Assembly: GCA_041686315.1 (NCBI GenBank)
Contig: JAWLEC010000006.1
Coordinates: 1-45,517 of the forward strand
Source of the DNA: Sva-07 sp041686315
GTDB taxonomy: Bacteria; Actinomycetota; Acidimicrobiia; Acidimicrobiales; Ilumatobacteraceae
Length of the DNA stretch: 45,517 nt
Reading direction: 5' to 3'
The translations under genes were made by a program, and so were the position numbers. This document shows, piece by piece, positions 15,693-28,630 of the stretch. The notes beneath the pieces are model-generated. The model was given only the letters and a program-made list of their open reading frames with translations, ran no database searches and was not told the DNA's origin. The first letter of the stretch is position 1. Each line of letters opens with the position of its first letter.

Positions 15693-17822
15693 ATGGCCAT
15701 CGCAACCGTGAACGGCACCTGTCATCACGACTGTCCCGACTCGTGTGGGTGGACCGTCACCGTCGACGACGACACCACCGACACCACCGGGACCACGGAT
15801 CCGGTGTCCGCCGTCGCCGTGAAGCTGCGCGGCAACCCCGATCACCCCTACTCCCAGGGCGAACTCTGCCCGAAGGTGAACCGGTTCCTCGACCGGGTCT
15901 ACGCGCCCGACCGGGTGCTGCACCCACTCCGACGCGTCGGACCCAAGGGTTCGGGCGAATTCGAACGGATCACCTGGGACGACGCCCTCGCCTCCATCGC
16001 CGAACGGCTCCAGCAGGTGATCGACACGCACGGAGCAGAGGCCGTGCTGCCGTTCTCCGACGCCGGCAACCAGAGCCTGCTCGCCATGATGGGGCTCAGC
16101 AGCCGCTTCTTCGCCCACATGGGGGGCTCGAAGCTGCTGCGGGCGATCTGCGGACCCACCGTGGGCCACGGCCTGCGAATGACCAACGGTTCGGGCCGCG
16201 GCATGGATGCCCTCGAGCTCCGTCACTCGAAACTCATCCTGCTCTGGGGCACCAACACCCGCCTCACCAATCGCCACCTGTGGCCCACCATCGAAGCGGC
16301 GCGCGCCGACGGTGCCCGCCTCGTGGTGATCGACCCGATCCGCACGCTCACCGCCGAGGCCGTCGACCCGTCCCGCGGTGACCGCTTCGTGCAGCCACTG
16401 CCCGGCACCGACGTGGCGATGATGCTGGCGATGATGCACGTCATCCTGCGCGACGACCTCGCGAACGACGACTGGGTCGCGGAGCACACCAACGGCATCG
16501 ACGAGCTGCGTGAGGCCGTCGCCGACTGGACACCCGACCGGGCCGCCGCCGTCACGGGCGTCGACGCCGACGTGATCGAGACACTCGCCACCGACTACGC
16601 CACCGTGCGCCCTGCCGGCATCCGCACGCTCATCGGCGCCGAGCACCACGAGAACGGTGCGATGTTCTACCGCACCCTGGCGTGCCTTCCGGCCCTCACC
16701 GGTGCCTGGGCCGAGCGGGGCGGCGGCATCGCCAAGAGCGTCGGCTCCTACACCGAGGGCCAGATCGACGACATGGCGCTGCACCGGTTCGACCTCGAAC
16801 GCACCGGCGGGCGACCCGAGCCGCGCACGCTCAACATGAGCCGCCTCGGCGAGATCCTCACCACGCCACACGCCGGGCGCACCGAGGGTCCGGGCGTCCA
16901 TGCGCTGGTGGTGTGGAACTGCAACCCGCTCGTCGTCGTCCCCAACTCCGAAGCTGTACGCGCCGGTCTCGAACGCGACGACCTCTTCACCGTCGTGCAC
17001 GAGCAGTTCCTCACCGACACCGCCCGCTACGCCGACGTCGTCCTCCCCGCCACCACCCAGATCGAAGCCGACGACATCGTGCTGCCCTGGGGCCACCTGT
17101 GGATCGGGTGGAATGCCAAGGCCATCGAACCCGTCGGCGAGTCCTGCTCGAACACCGAGCTGTTCCGTCGCCTCGCCGGTGCCATGGGCTACACCGAGCC
17201 GTCGTTGTTCGACGACGACGAGGTCCTGATGCGCCAGGCACTGCCCGGTGTCGACATCGACGAACTGCGCCGCGCCGGATGGCTGCGGGCTCCCTATCCC
17301 GACGACGGACGCCCCTTCGGCGACGGCACGTTCGACACCGCCGACGGTCGAGCCGAGTTCGCCTCCGACCAGCTCGAGCGCATGGGCCGACCACGCGTGC
17401 CCACCTACGTGCCCCCGCGTGAGGGGCCCGGCGGCGACCCGGCACTCGTCGCCCGGTATCCACTGCAGCTGCTCACGCCCAAGCACCACACACGCTTCCT
17501 CAACTCCGGCTACTCGCACCTGCCCAAACACGGCCCGGCCGAGGGCGGTCCGTTCGTGGAACTCGTGGCCGCCGACGCCGCGGCACGCGGGCTGTCCGAC
17601 GGAGACACGGCCCGTGTCCGCAACGACCGCGCCTGCGTCGAGGTCACCGTGCGGATCACCGAACGCCTCCGATCCGGTGTGGTCGCCATCCCCTTCGGGT
17701 GGTGGCGGACTCAGCACGCCGACGGCAAGGTCGCCAACAGCCTCACGAACGACACCCTCACCGAGTGGGGCGGCGGCGTGGCGTACAGCGACACGCTGGT
17801 CGAGGTGGACGCGGTCCGCTGA
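15693..17822 (+). CDS. Molybdopterin (bis-MGD) oxidoreductase with N-terminal 4Fe-4S site
   Basis: A 709-residue catalytic subunit of the DMSO-reductase superfamily. The iron-sulfur motif is CHHDCPDSC (Cys10, 14, 18), with the fourth Cys59 in GELCPK. The molybdenum-domain landmarks are ITWDDALASIAERL (about 90), LLWGTNTRLTNRHLWP (about 182), LVVIDPIRT, and WNCNPLVVVPNS (about 409). The C-terminal MGD-binding barrel begins near PLQLLTPKHHTRFLNS and ends with WWRTQHADGKVANSLT. The substrate is unknown, and no electron-transfer or anchor subunit lies beside it. The linker between the third and fourth cysteines holds an odd DDDTTDTTGTTD run. It has no Tat signal, so it is cytoplasmic. TAGGCT lies 6 nt before the ATG. 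Confidence 0.9.
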   Translation: MAIATVNGTCHHDCPDSCGWTVTVDDDTTDTTGTTDPVSAVAVKLRGNPDHPYSQGELCPKVNRFLDRVYAPDRVLHPLRRVGPKGSGEFERITWDDALASIAERLQQVIDTHGAEAVLPFSDAGNQSLLAMMGLSSRFFAHMGGSKLLRAICGPTVGHGLRMTNGSGRGMDALELRHSKLILLWGTNTRLTNRHLWPTIEAARADGARLVVIDPIRTLTAEAVDPSRGDRFVQPLPGTDVAMMLAMMHVILRDDLANDDWVAEHTNGIDELREAVADWTPDRAAAVTGVDADVIETLATDYATVRPAGIRTLIGAEHHENGAMFYRTLACLPALTGAWAERGGGIAKSVGSYTEGQIDDMALHRFDLERTGGRPEPRTLNMSRLGEILTTPHAGRTEGPGVHALVVWNCNPLVVVPNSEAVRAGLERDDLFTVVHEQFLTDTARYADVVLPATTQIEADDIVLPWGHLWIGWNAKAIEPVGESCSNTELFRRLAGAMGYTEPSLFDDDEVLMRQALPGVDIDELRRAGWLRAPYPDDGRPFGDGTFDTADGRAEFASDQLERMGRPRVPTYVPPREGPGGDPALVARYPLQLLTPKHHTRFLNSGYSHLPKHGPAEGGPFVELVAADAAARGLSDGDTARVRNDRACVEVTVRITERLRSGVVAIPFGWWRTQHADGKVANSLTNDTLTEWGGGVAYSDTLVEVDAVR

Positions 17823-17915
17823 CCCAGCCCCGTCCTCCGGCGGACCGACCGGAGCCGGCCGCGCCGGCGTCGGGGTTTGTCTCGCCCTGCCGAAGTGCCT
17901 CGGTAGTCTGCGGCC

Positions 17916-19223
17916 ATGGCCGCACCGGAGTTGATCTACGCCTTCCGCGTGATGCGCCTTCCCCTGCTCGACGCCGCCGGCGCCCCGATCGGGCGGATCG
18001 AGGACATCGTGGCCATCCCCGGACGGCCGGGGCGGGGCAGCGAACCCGCCATCGCCCCACGCATCGTGGGCTTCGTGGCCAACAGCCAGCAACGTCGCAT
18101 CTTCGTCAACGCCAACCGCATCGCCGAATTGAACAGCGAAGGGGCGCGCCTGCGCAGCTGGGACGTCGACCTCCATCCGTTCAAGCCCCGGGAGAGCGAA
18201 CTGTTGATCGGCGCCGACCTGATCGATCAGCGCGTCGGCGACGAGACCGTCAGCGATGTCGCGCTCCGCCAGCACGAGAACGCGACGGCGTCCTACTGGG
18301 TGATCGACAAGGTCCGTCTCGCCCGGAAGAACTCGCTGCGGCGTCGGCCGAGTTTTCGGCTGGTCGACTACGACGAGGTTCCCGCCCTGTTCGGCGCCAC
18401 CACCGCAATGCAGGCGGAAGCGGCCCGTCTGCGCGAAGTGCACCCCGCCGAGGTGGCGGCGATCGTCCGCGCGCTGCCGATCGACCAGCGGCGCCAGCTC
18501 GCCGAGGCGATGGACGACGAACGGCTCGCCGACGTGCTCGAGGAGCTTCCGGAAGAGGAGCAGATCCGCATCGTCGAACAACTCGACCGGGACCGCCTCG
18601 TCGGCGTGTTCGACGAGATGGAATTCGACGACCTGGCCGACCTGCTGGGACAGATGACACCCGCCGACCAGGAGCGCATGCTCGGCGTGATGGGCGACGA
18701 CGACGCCGACGTGGTGCGACGCCTCCTCTCCTACGAGGAGGGGACGGCGGGCGGTCTGATGACTCCCGAGGTGATCATCCTCGGTCCCGACTCCAACGTC
18801 GCCGAGGCGCTGGCGCACGTGCGCGACCCCGACTGGGTCGTCAGCATCGCCGCCCAGGTGTTCGTGACCCAGGCTCCGTACCGGGCCCCCACCGGCAAGC
18901 TGCTGGGCGTGGTGCACGTGCAGCGTCTGCTCCGCGAACCACCCAACATGGAGCTCGGTCGCCTCGTGGCCGAGGACCCGACGGTGGACCCGGACACCAC
19001 CGACCGCCAGGTCGCCGAGATCCTCGCCAGCTACGACCTGCTGGCGGTGGCGGTCACCGACAGCGCCGGCCGGTTCCTCGGAGCGATCACCGTCGACGAC
19101 GTCCTCGACCGCATGCTCGGTGCCGGATGGCGCACCCGGCACCGCCGACCCGACAGGCCGTCCGGGCCGGCTGCAGGACACGCCGGTCGTGACGGAGTCG
19201 ACACGCAGGCAGGGGCGTCGTGA
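17916..19223 (+). CDS. Soluble MgtE-N/CBS-domain protein without the channel
   Basis: A 435-residue protein. Residues about 1-140 form a PRC-barrel-like beta region (MRLPLLDAAGAPIGRIEDIV). Residues about 165-265 are an MgtE N-terminal helical superdomain (LREVHPAEVAAIVRALPIDQRRQLAEAM, then MTPADQERMLGVM). A CBS pair follows (EEGTAGGLMTPEVIIL, then AVAVTDSAGRFLGAITVDDVLDRM). The membrane channel domain of MgtE Mg2+ transporters is absent, so this is a stand-alone sensor or regulatory module. Its TGA overlaps the GTG of the DUF1003 gene by 4 nt. TAGTCT 6 nt before ATG suggests a leaderless transcript. Confidence 0.85.
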   Translation: MAAPELIYAFRVMRLPLLDAAGAPIGRIEDIVAIPGRPGRGSEPAIAPRIVGFVANSQQRRIFVNANRIAELNSEGARLRSWDVDLHPFKPRESELLIGADLIDQRVGDETVSDVALRQHENATASYWVIDKVRLARKNSLRRRPSFRLVDYDEVPALFGATTAMQAEAARLREVHPAEVAAIVRALPIDQRRQLAEAMDDERLADVLEELPEEEQIRIVEQLDRDRLVGVFDEMEFDDLADLLGQMTPADQERMLGVMGDDDADVVRRLLSYEEGTAGGLMTPEVIILGPDSNVAEALAHVRDPDWVVSIAAQVFVTQAPYRAPTGKLLGVVHVQRLLREPPNMELGRLVAEDPTVDPDTTDRQVAEILASYDLLAVAVTDSAGRFLGAITVDDVLDRMLGAGWRTRHRRPDRPSGPAAGHAGRDGVDTQAGAS

Positions 19224-19780
19224 AGCGCCGGGAGGACCTCACCGCACCGCGCGCGTCCGGCCGCGTGGGTATCGCCTACGACTCCGACACGTTCGGCCGG
19301 TTCAGCGAATCGATCGCCAGCTTCATGGGCACCGCACGATTCCTCGTGTGGCAGACCGGGATCATCGTGTTCTGGATCGTGTTCAACACGGCCCTTCCGG
19401 CACGCCTCCAGTTCGACCCGTGGGACCGTGGCCTCGTCCTGTTGACGCTGGTGCTCTCGATCCAGGCCTCCTACGCCGCCCCGCTGATCCTGCTGGCCCA
19501 GAGCCGGCAGGAACGGCGTGACCGCGTGACGGCACAGCGAGATCGCGACATCGCCGAGCGCACCCAGTCCGACACCGAGTTCCTCGCACGCGAGATCGCC
19601 GGAGTGCGCCTCTCGATGTCCGACATGGTCACGGGCGAGAGCTTCGACGACCGGCTGGACCGGCTCACCGAGATCGTCGAGCAGCTGTCGGTCCAGGTGG
19701 GTCAGCTCGCCGGCGACAGCGGCTCGGACCCCCGGCGTGCCACCGACTCGACCAACGCGACCGTCGACGACGCGAACTGA
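19220..19780 (+). CDS. DUF1003 membrane protein
   Basis: A 186-residue protein from GTG 19220. An N-terminal cytoplasmic segment (DTFGRFSESIASFMGTARFLVWQTGIIVFWIVFN) leads into helix one (about 40-57). A second helix lies at about 71-90 (LVLLTLVLSIQASYAAPLILL), with the DUF1003 hallmark AAPLILLAQSRQERRDR. A charged coiled coil (RDIAERTQSDTEFLAREI) and a leucine-rich C-terminal helix complete it. It is coupled by a GTGA overlap to the MgtE-N/CBS gene, a pairing I know from other actinobacteria and consistent with a metal-responsive membrane complex. Its last 79 bp overlap the 3' end of the convergent hydrolase gene. Confidence 0.88.
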   Translation: MKRREDLTAPRASGRVGIAYDSDTFGRFSESIASFMGTARFLVWQTGIIVFWIVFNTALPARLQFDPWDRGLVLLTLVLSIQASYAAPLILLAQSRQERRDRVTAQRDRDIAERTQSDTEFLAREIAGVRLSMSDMVTGESFDDRLDRLTEIVEQLSVQVGQLAGDSGSDPRRATDSTNATVDDAN

Positions 19781-20568
19781 TCCGGCTGCTCCCACGGGCA
19801 GAGGTGGTCGGCATGCACCTCGTCGACCGTCGCCCCCAACGCCGCCGCCAGTGCTCGCTGTTTGCGGGGCCGCACCAGCCGATCCTTCGTGGTCACCAGC
19901 ATTGCAGCCGGCACGTCGAGTGAGCCCGCCCACGACCGTGCGTCGAACGTACTGAGGGCGCGTCCCGCCTGCACGATGGCGTGGGCGTCGCCCCGCTGGA
20001 TCTCGGCCTGCAGCCAGGGGATGTACGGCTCGAGCTGGTGATCGGTGGGAATCAGGCGGGGCAGAGAACGGCGCAGGTACCGGGGGTACGCCCACGACCT
20101 CAACACGACACCGAGCACCGGAAGCCACTGCCACGTCAGCCGCTCACGCCACGTCGCCCGCCACTCCAGCGCCGTGGACTCCACCACGATGCCGGACACG
20201 AACTCGGGATGCCGGCGGGCGAGTTGCAGTGTGATCGGACCGCCCATCGAGTAGCCGACGGCGATCACCCGGTCGACACCGAGGGCACGGGCGACGAGGT
20301 AGGCGTCGTCGGCAGCATCCTCCAGGGAGAACGAGTCGAGGCTGCGCAGGCCGCGGCCGTGACCACGGTGATCGACGGCGATGAACGAACACCGTTGCGC
20401 GAGCGCCCGGTAGGCGGTGAAGAACTGCAGATCGGCCGACGCCGTCCAGCCGTGGAGCAGCAGCACGGTCGGAGCCGCGGGATCCTCGTGGCGGTGGTTT
20501 CGTACGAACATCTCGCCGCGCCCTTCCAGACGCACGATCTCTGCGGGTGGCAACCAGGGCAGCTCCAT
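19702..20568 (-). CDS. Alpha/beta-fold hydrolase
   Basis: A 288-residue protein from ATG 20568. The fold is shown by VLLLHGWTASADLQFF (oxyanion-hole HGW), FIAVDHRGHGRG, the nucleophile elbow VGYSMGGPI (Ser about 114), an acid in LVTTKDRLVRP, and a catalytic His in HADHLCPWEQP near the C-terminus. It is an esterase, lipase or epoxide-hydrolase type enzyme of unknown substrate, cytoplasmic. An upstream extension is possible, but MELPWLPPAE looks like the natural N-terminus, preceded by GATGGGGGG. Its C-terminal 26 codons overlap the DUF1003 gene on the other strand. Confidence 0.88.
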   Translation of the reverse strand: MELPWLPPAEIVRLEGRGEMFVRNHRHEDPAAPTVLLLHGWTASADLQFFTAYRALAQRCSFIAVDHRGHGRGLRSLDSFSLEDAADDAYLVARALGVDRVIAVGYSMGGPITLQLARRHPEFVSGIVVESTALEWRATWRERLTWQWLPVLGVVLRSWAYPRYLRRSLPRLIPTDHQLEPYIPWLQAEIQRGDAHAIVQAGRALSTFDARSWAGSLDVPAAMLVTTKDRLVRPRKQRALAAALGATVDEVHADHLCPWEQPDQFASSTVALVESVARRGSEPLSPAS

Positions 20569-20640
20569 CCCCCCATCGTGCCGGTGCGAGCGCCGACTCG
20601 CCACACCCACGTGCGATGCAGCGGTGTCGGCTGCCGATCG

Positions 20641-21597
20641 CTAGGCCGCCACGCGGCGCACCGACGGGACCCCCGTGAACTCCTGGAGCCGCACCCCGAG
20701 CTCCCCGATCGTGTGCAACAGACCGAGCGTGTCCAGCCCGGCGTCCGCCGTGCGAACCACCCCGGCGGGAAGCCGGCGGTCGATGGCCGCCGAGGCGAAG
20801 GTCACGGCGGTGGCGGCCGTGGCAGTGCCCACCAGTTCGGCGATGCCGAGGATCCGGGTGGTCCTGCTCCCGTCGGATGCGCTCCCGCGCACCTCCACCC
20901 GCACGGCCCCGACACCACCTTCGCGGTGCGGCGGGCTCAGCATCGGCAACCAACTGGTGAAGCGATCACGGCGGTTGGCGGAGACGCGCGCGCTGATCCG
21001 GTCGGCCTGGGGGAACGATGCATGCAGCAGGATCGGCGATGCCATCTCGGCGCGATAGCAGTCGTATCCGCCCACCGGCTCGGGAAAGAAGCAGAGTTCC
21101 CGTCCCGACCCGGCCGGACGCCGGATCCACACTCCGTCGTGCCAGCCGACGGCCAGCCCCGCGAGGGCGCGATGCTGCTCGCGCGCACAGCTCGGGCCCG
21201 CCGTGCCGTGCACGGCGACGTGGATCTCGTCGACCGACACCATCCGTGAGGCCAGGTGCCGAGCGAGCAGACCGGTCAGTCCGGGCGACATGCCGGCGCC
21301 CACCACCAACGGCACGTCCGCGTCGCGGGCGGCGTCGTCGAGGTCGGTCAGCGCTCGCACGTCATCGAGACGGTCGGCGACGGAGACGGTCGGGATGCCG
21401 GTGGCGAGGAGGTCTGCTGCAGCGGACGCATGCGGCGCCGACATGGCGAGCACCACGACGTCGCACCGTTCGACATCCGCCGGGGTCCACCGTCGCGGGT
21501 CGACGGAGACGATCTCCACGTCGGCGATCCCCAGGGGGAGCCGGCGCACGACACGTTCGCCGACCACACCGTCGCCGACCACACCGACACGTCTCAT
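20641..21597 (-). CDS. Saccharopine-dehydrogenase-like / NAD(P)-binding protein
   Basis: A 318-residue protein. A Rossmann N-terminus (RRVGVVGDGVVGERVVRRL) binds NAD(P). It continues with CDVVVLAMSAPHASAAADLLATGIPTVSVAD and VPLVVGAGMSPGLTGLLARHLA, matching the homospermidine-synthase/saccharopine-dehydrogenase type layout in which a dinucleotide domain is followed by a substrate domain. The reaction is unknown. ATG 21597 begins exactly at the Rossmann strand. It starts 10 bp after a 44-residue membrane peptide on the same strand and has no ribosome site of its own, so translational coupling is likely. Confidence 0.8.
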   Translation of the reverse strand: MRRVGVVGDGVVGERVVRRLPLGIADVEIVSVDPRRWTPADVERCDVVVLAMSAPHASAAADLLATGIPTVSVADRLDDVRALTDLDDAARDADVPLVVGAGMSPGLTGLLARHLASRMVSVDEIHVAVHGTAGPSCAREQHRALAGLAVGWHDGVWIRRPAGSGRELCFFPEPVGGYDCYRAEMASPILLHASFPQADRISARVSANRRDRFTSWLPMLSPPHREGGVGAVRVEVRGSASDGSRTTRILGIAELVGTATAATAVTFASAAIDRRLPAGVVRTADAGLDTLGLLHTIGELGVRLQEFTGVPSVRRVAA

Positions 21598-21607
21598 CGA
21601 TCGTGGC

Positions 21608-21742
21608 TCATCGGTCGGGCAATTCCAGCGGACGCCATCCTCCGTGCTGGGGCGGGGTGCCGCCGGAACCGCGCACACGGAGCACACCGGCGACCAGCCC
21701 GGCAATGGCGAGTGCCGACATGATCCGGCGCAACAGCTTCAT
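21608..21742 (-). CDS. 44-residue single-pass membrane peptide
   Basis: This short gene starts with ATG 21742 and ends with TGA 21608. The sequence has a basic N-terminus (MKLLRRIMSA), one hydrophobic helix (LAIAGLVAGVLRV) and a polar tail ending PLELPDR. TACGGT lies 9 nt upstream of the start as a possible -10. It precedes the dehydrogenase-like gene by 10 bp. No homologue is recognised. The hydrophobic helix and tight spacing argue that it is real. Confidence 0.5.
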   Translation of the reverse strand: MKLLRRIMSALAIAGLVAGVLRVRGSGGTPPQHGGWRPLELPDR

Positions 21743-21855
21743 GGCTGCGGAACCGTACCAGTCGACCAGCGCCACCCGAACTGCCCATGAACGGGCGTGG
21801 TGCGCCTCCGGGCGCGAAACGAAGCGCCCTGAGGCGCCTCGTGCGGGATGGCCGG

Positions 21856-21932
21856 TGGTGGGGCTAACAAGAATCGAACTTGTGACCTCTGCCTTATCAG
21901 GGCAGCGCTCTAACCGACTGAGCTATAGCCCC
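21856..21932 (-). tRNA. tRNA-Ile (anticodon GAT)
   Basis: On the minus strand it begins GGGGCTATAGCTCAGTCGG. Acceptor GGGGCTA pairs with TAGCCCC. The anticodon stem-loop is CTGCC-CTGATAA-GGCAG with anticodon GAT, the T-loop is GTTCGATTC, and CCA is encoded (21858-21856). Without CCA it spans 21859-21932. Confidence 0.97.
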
Positions 21933-21997
21933 GGCAAGTCGGAGAGGTTATCGGCCCGGGACGGGCTTCACCTCACGGGCATCGGCCCAAAGTGGGC

Positions 21998-22963
21998 TCA
22001 GCGCCCGATGCTGCCACTGTCGTCGACCACGGCCTCACGGATCATCGGACCCGACGCATCACTCGAGATGGCCGGCACCTCGGGTTCCGGTCGGCGGACC
22101 ACGAACCGGCGCATCGGGGAGTTCCTGGTCTCGACCACCTCCTCTTCGAGCACGGTGAACCGCATGCCGCCGACGAGGTCGGTGATCAGGTTGAACAGCG
22201 TGGCGGCGAGGACGGCCAGGCCCGTGAACCCCACCACCAGAAAGAGGCCCCCGACCCAGGCGCTGTGGTAGATCTGCCCGCCGTTGAACTCGAACGAGGT
22301 CCAGCCGAACGACTCGAAGAAGCGTTCGACGTTGTCGATCGTGCCGGTCGCATACGCAACGTTCCAGAGCAGCACACCGGCCGTGAGCAGGATCGCGTAC
22401 AGCACGACGTTGGCCACGATCGCGATCTTGAACACGCTCCACGGATCGACGTGGCGGACCACCCGGGTCACACGCCGCACGCGCGGCTTGCGCCCCAACA
22501 TCCGCGGCACGTTGAGCGGAATCGGCATGGGTGCCGGGTCGTACTCGGGCGAGCGCCTCGGGCGCCGGATCCCCGACGAGGTGTCGTCCTGCGGTGCCGG
22601 CGCCACGACGGGGCCGTCGACGTCGGCCCGACGCAGTTCGTCGAGCACGTCATCGGACACCTCCGGCACCATCTCGGTGCCGGCACCGTCATCGTCGGGC
22701 TCCACCCGGGGTGCGCGCCTCGCGATCAGGGGATCGGTGCCGGCGACCACGTCGGGTTCGGGCTCGGTGGCCAGCACGATCTCGGGAAGTTCGTACTGGT
22801 CGTCGATCGGATCGACGTCGTGGTCGTCGATCGGGTCGACGTGTGTCTCGTGTCCGGCCTCGGAAGCAGCGGTGGCCGGATCCGTGCCGGTCTCGGTGTC
22901 GGGATCCCGATCGTCGTCGAGCGCGGTGTCGGCCTCGTCGAGGGCGCGCTCCGTCTTGCTCAC
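21998..22963 (-). CDS. DUF3566 membrane protein with long acidic N-terminus
   Basis: A 321-residue protein from GTG 22963. The first 145 residues are acidic and disordered (DPIDDHDVDPIDDQYE). Residues about 165-310 are a DUF3566 domain with a basic entry (KPRVRRVTRVVRHVDPWSVFKIAIV), two membrane helices (FKIAIVANVVLYAILLTAGVLL; GGLFLVVGFTGLAVLAATLF) and the conserved end NLITDLVGGMRFTVLEE. DUF3566 genes usually sit next to gyrA in actinobacteria, as here; the role is unknown. The GTG start is preferred over ATG 22996 because a TACACT -10 lies 7 nt upstream of the GTG and would fall inside the longer version. Confidence 0.85.
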   Translation of the reverse strand: MSKTERALDEADTALDDDRDPDTETGTDPATAASEAGHETHVDPIDDHDVDPIDDQYELPEIVLATEPEPDVVAGTDPLIARRAPRVEPDDDGAGTEMVPEVSDDVLDELRRADVDGPVVAPAPQDDTSSGIRRPRRSPEYDPAPMPIPLNVPRMLGRKPRVRRVTRVVRHVDPWSVFKIAIVANVVLYAILLTAGVLLWNVAYATGTIDNVERFFESFGWTSFEFNGGQIYHSAWVGGLFLVVGFTGLAVLAATLFNLITDLVGGMRFTVLEEEVVETRNSPMRRFVVRRPEPEVPAISSDASGPMIREAVVDDSGSIGR

Positions 22964-23011
22964 CCCCCCGAGTGTAGGCAGCCGGCGCGAAGACATCTCG
23001 TCAGCACCCTG

Positions 23012-23359
23012 TCACGGCACCTCGAGGGCGTCAGTGGCGGCTGCCGTAGCGGTGCGATCGCCCACACGCACCACCACCGTGACCACGCCCATCCTCGGTG
23101 CAGCGACGAACTCCACGAGTTCGGCGCCGTGGGCACCGGCCAGCTCGGCCGCGACCGGCCTCCCCCCGTGCAGCCCGCCGAGTGCTGCGCTGTCGGCAGC
23201 GGTCTGGGCGCGAACCTGATCGAGTGTTCGATGGCCCAGCGTCACCAGCGCCACCACCGTGACGGCGAACAGCGCCGCTGCGACCATCACCACCGTCACT
23301 GCAGCCTGGCCCCGGTCGCGGCCGGTACCGTCACCGATCTTCACCGATGCGCTGTGCAT
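23012..23359 (-). CDS. TadE/TadG-like pilus-assembly or secreted protein
   Basis: A 115-residue protein with a short basic start (GRDRGQAA) and one N-terminal membrane helix (VTVVMVAAALFAVTVVALVTL). This is the class of type IV-like prepilin or Tad minor pilin seen in actinobacterial Rv3655c-like proteins. The outer part includes VRAQTAADSAALGGLHGG, the usual TadG-type segment after the helix. Downstream Tad ATPases are not in the window, so it is an isolated member here. It lies between gyrA and the DUF3566 gene on the same strand. Confidence 0.7.
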   Translation of the reverse strand: MHSASVKIGDGTGRDRGQAAVTVVMVAAALFAVTVVALVTLGHRTLDQVRAQTAADSAALGGLHGGRPVAAELAGAHGAELVEFVAAPRMGVVTVVVRVGDRTATAAATDALEVP

Positions 23360-23452
23360 CGCGACCTCCCATGACGTGGTTCAACGGGCGAGTGTCGCGA
23401 TCGGGCGCCTCGGCGCGATGTCGACCGACGCGGGAGCGAGCCGGTCGACGGG

Positions 23453-25900
<2,448 letters not shown>

Positions 25901-25971
25901 CGTTGCTCAGTTCGAGAAGTCAAGGGGAGAAATCGCGGGCGTGATCGGAGGGTGCGGCGACGGAGGCGTCG

Positions 25972-28014
<2,043 letters not shown>

Positions 28015-28221
28015 TCGTACCTCGATGTGTTGGCGGTGTGGTGCGGCACCCGAGACGGGCACGTTGTCGGGGCGAAACGAACGAGGTCGGCCAGGATTCC
28101 CGGACGGTTCCGGCCGACCGGCCGCACGCCCGGAGATCGGCGCCACGCTGTGTCGCGAGTGTCTCCGAGTCTACCAGCGCGGTGTCACGGTGATGGGGAG
28201 CCCGCACGTCGATCGCGACGG

Positions 28222-28246
28222 GCCCGGGTCGGGCCGGGACCCGGGC
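28222..28246. terminator. 9-bp GC hairpin between the DUF721 gene and gyrB
   Basis: GCCCGGGTC (28222-28230) pairs perfectly with GACCCGGGC (28238-28246) around a 7-nt loop. It lies 40 bp past the stop of the minus-strand DUF721 gene, so it could end the dnaN-recF transcript. It lacks a T-run. The remaining 200 bp up to gyrB should hold the gyrB promoter; a minus-strand TAGACT near 28170 is one candidate -10. Confidence 0.45.
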
Positions 28247-28285
28247 GGAAGGGGGCCGAAGGGGGCGGAACCCTCGTTCGGACCG

Positions 28286-28582
28286 TCAGCGCCGGCGCGC
28301 CACGCGGACCTCGACCCGCTCGATCCGCACGCCGGCGACCTCGGCGAGCCGCGACGTGATCGTGGAGGCCAGGAACTTCACCTGCGTCGCCCACGCCGGG
28401 TCGTCGGCCTCCACCGTGAGAACGCCCTGATCGAGCCGGACGGGCCGGACGTGAGCCGCCACCGTCTCGCCGACCGCATCGTCCCAACGTCCGAAGACAC
28501 CGCCGATCTGGATCCGGTCGGTCCCGCGCAGCGACCGCATGATCGAATCGAGCGATCGCGAGATCGGGACGGGGTCGGCCAT
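28286..28582 (-). CDS. DUF721 / DciA-like protein
   Basis: A 98-residue protein in the recF-gyrB interval, the usual actinobacterial place for DUF721. Features are an N-terminal helix (ISRSLDSIMRSLRG), the conserved segment FGRWDDAVGETVAAHVRPVRLDQGVLTVEADDPAWATQVKFLA and a basic end (VEVRVARRR). DUF721/DciA proteins load or recruit the replicative helicase DnaB in bacteria lacking DnaC, so a role in initiation is expected. ATG 28582 was chosen because MADPVPISRS matches the short N-terminus of relatives. It starts 48 bp after recF. Confidence 0.85.
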   Translation of the reverse strand: MADPVPISRSLDSIMRSLRGTDRIQIGGVFGRWDDAVGETVAAHVRPVRLDQGVLTVEADDPAWATQVKFLASTITSRLAEVAGVRIERVEVRVARRR

Positions 28583-28630
28583 CGACCTCACGCTACTGCC
28601 GGCAACCACCGCCCGATTCCCCACGACGCG

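Noticed and set aside
15654..19181. Very long open frame on the minus strand (1175 codons)
   Set aside because: It is antisense to the molybdopterin oxidoreductase and MgtE-N/CBS genes, has the His/Gly/Val-rich look of GC-rich shadow frames and no domain, while the plus strand has clear family motifs.
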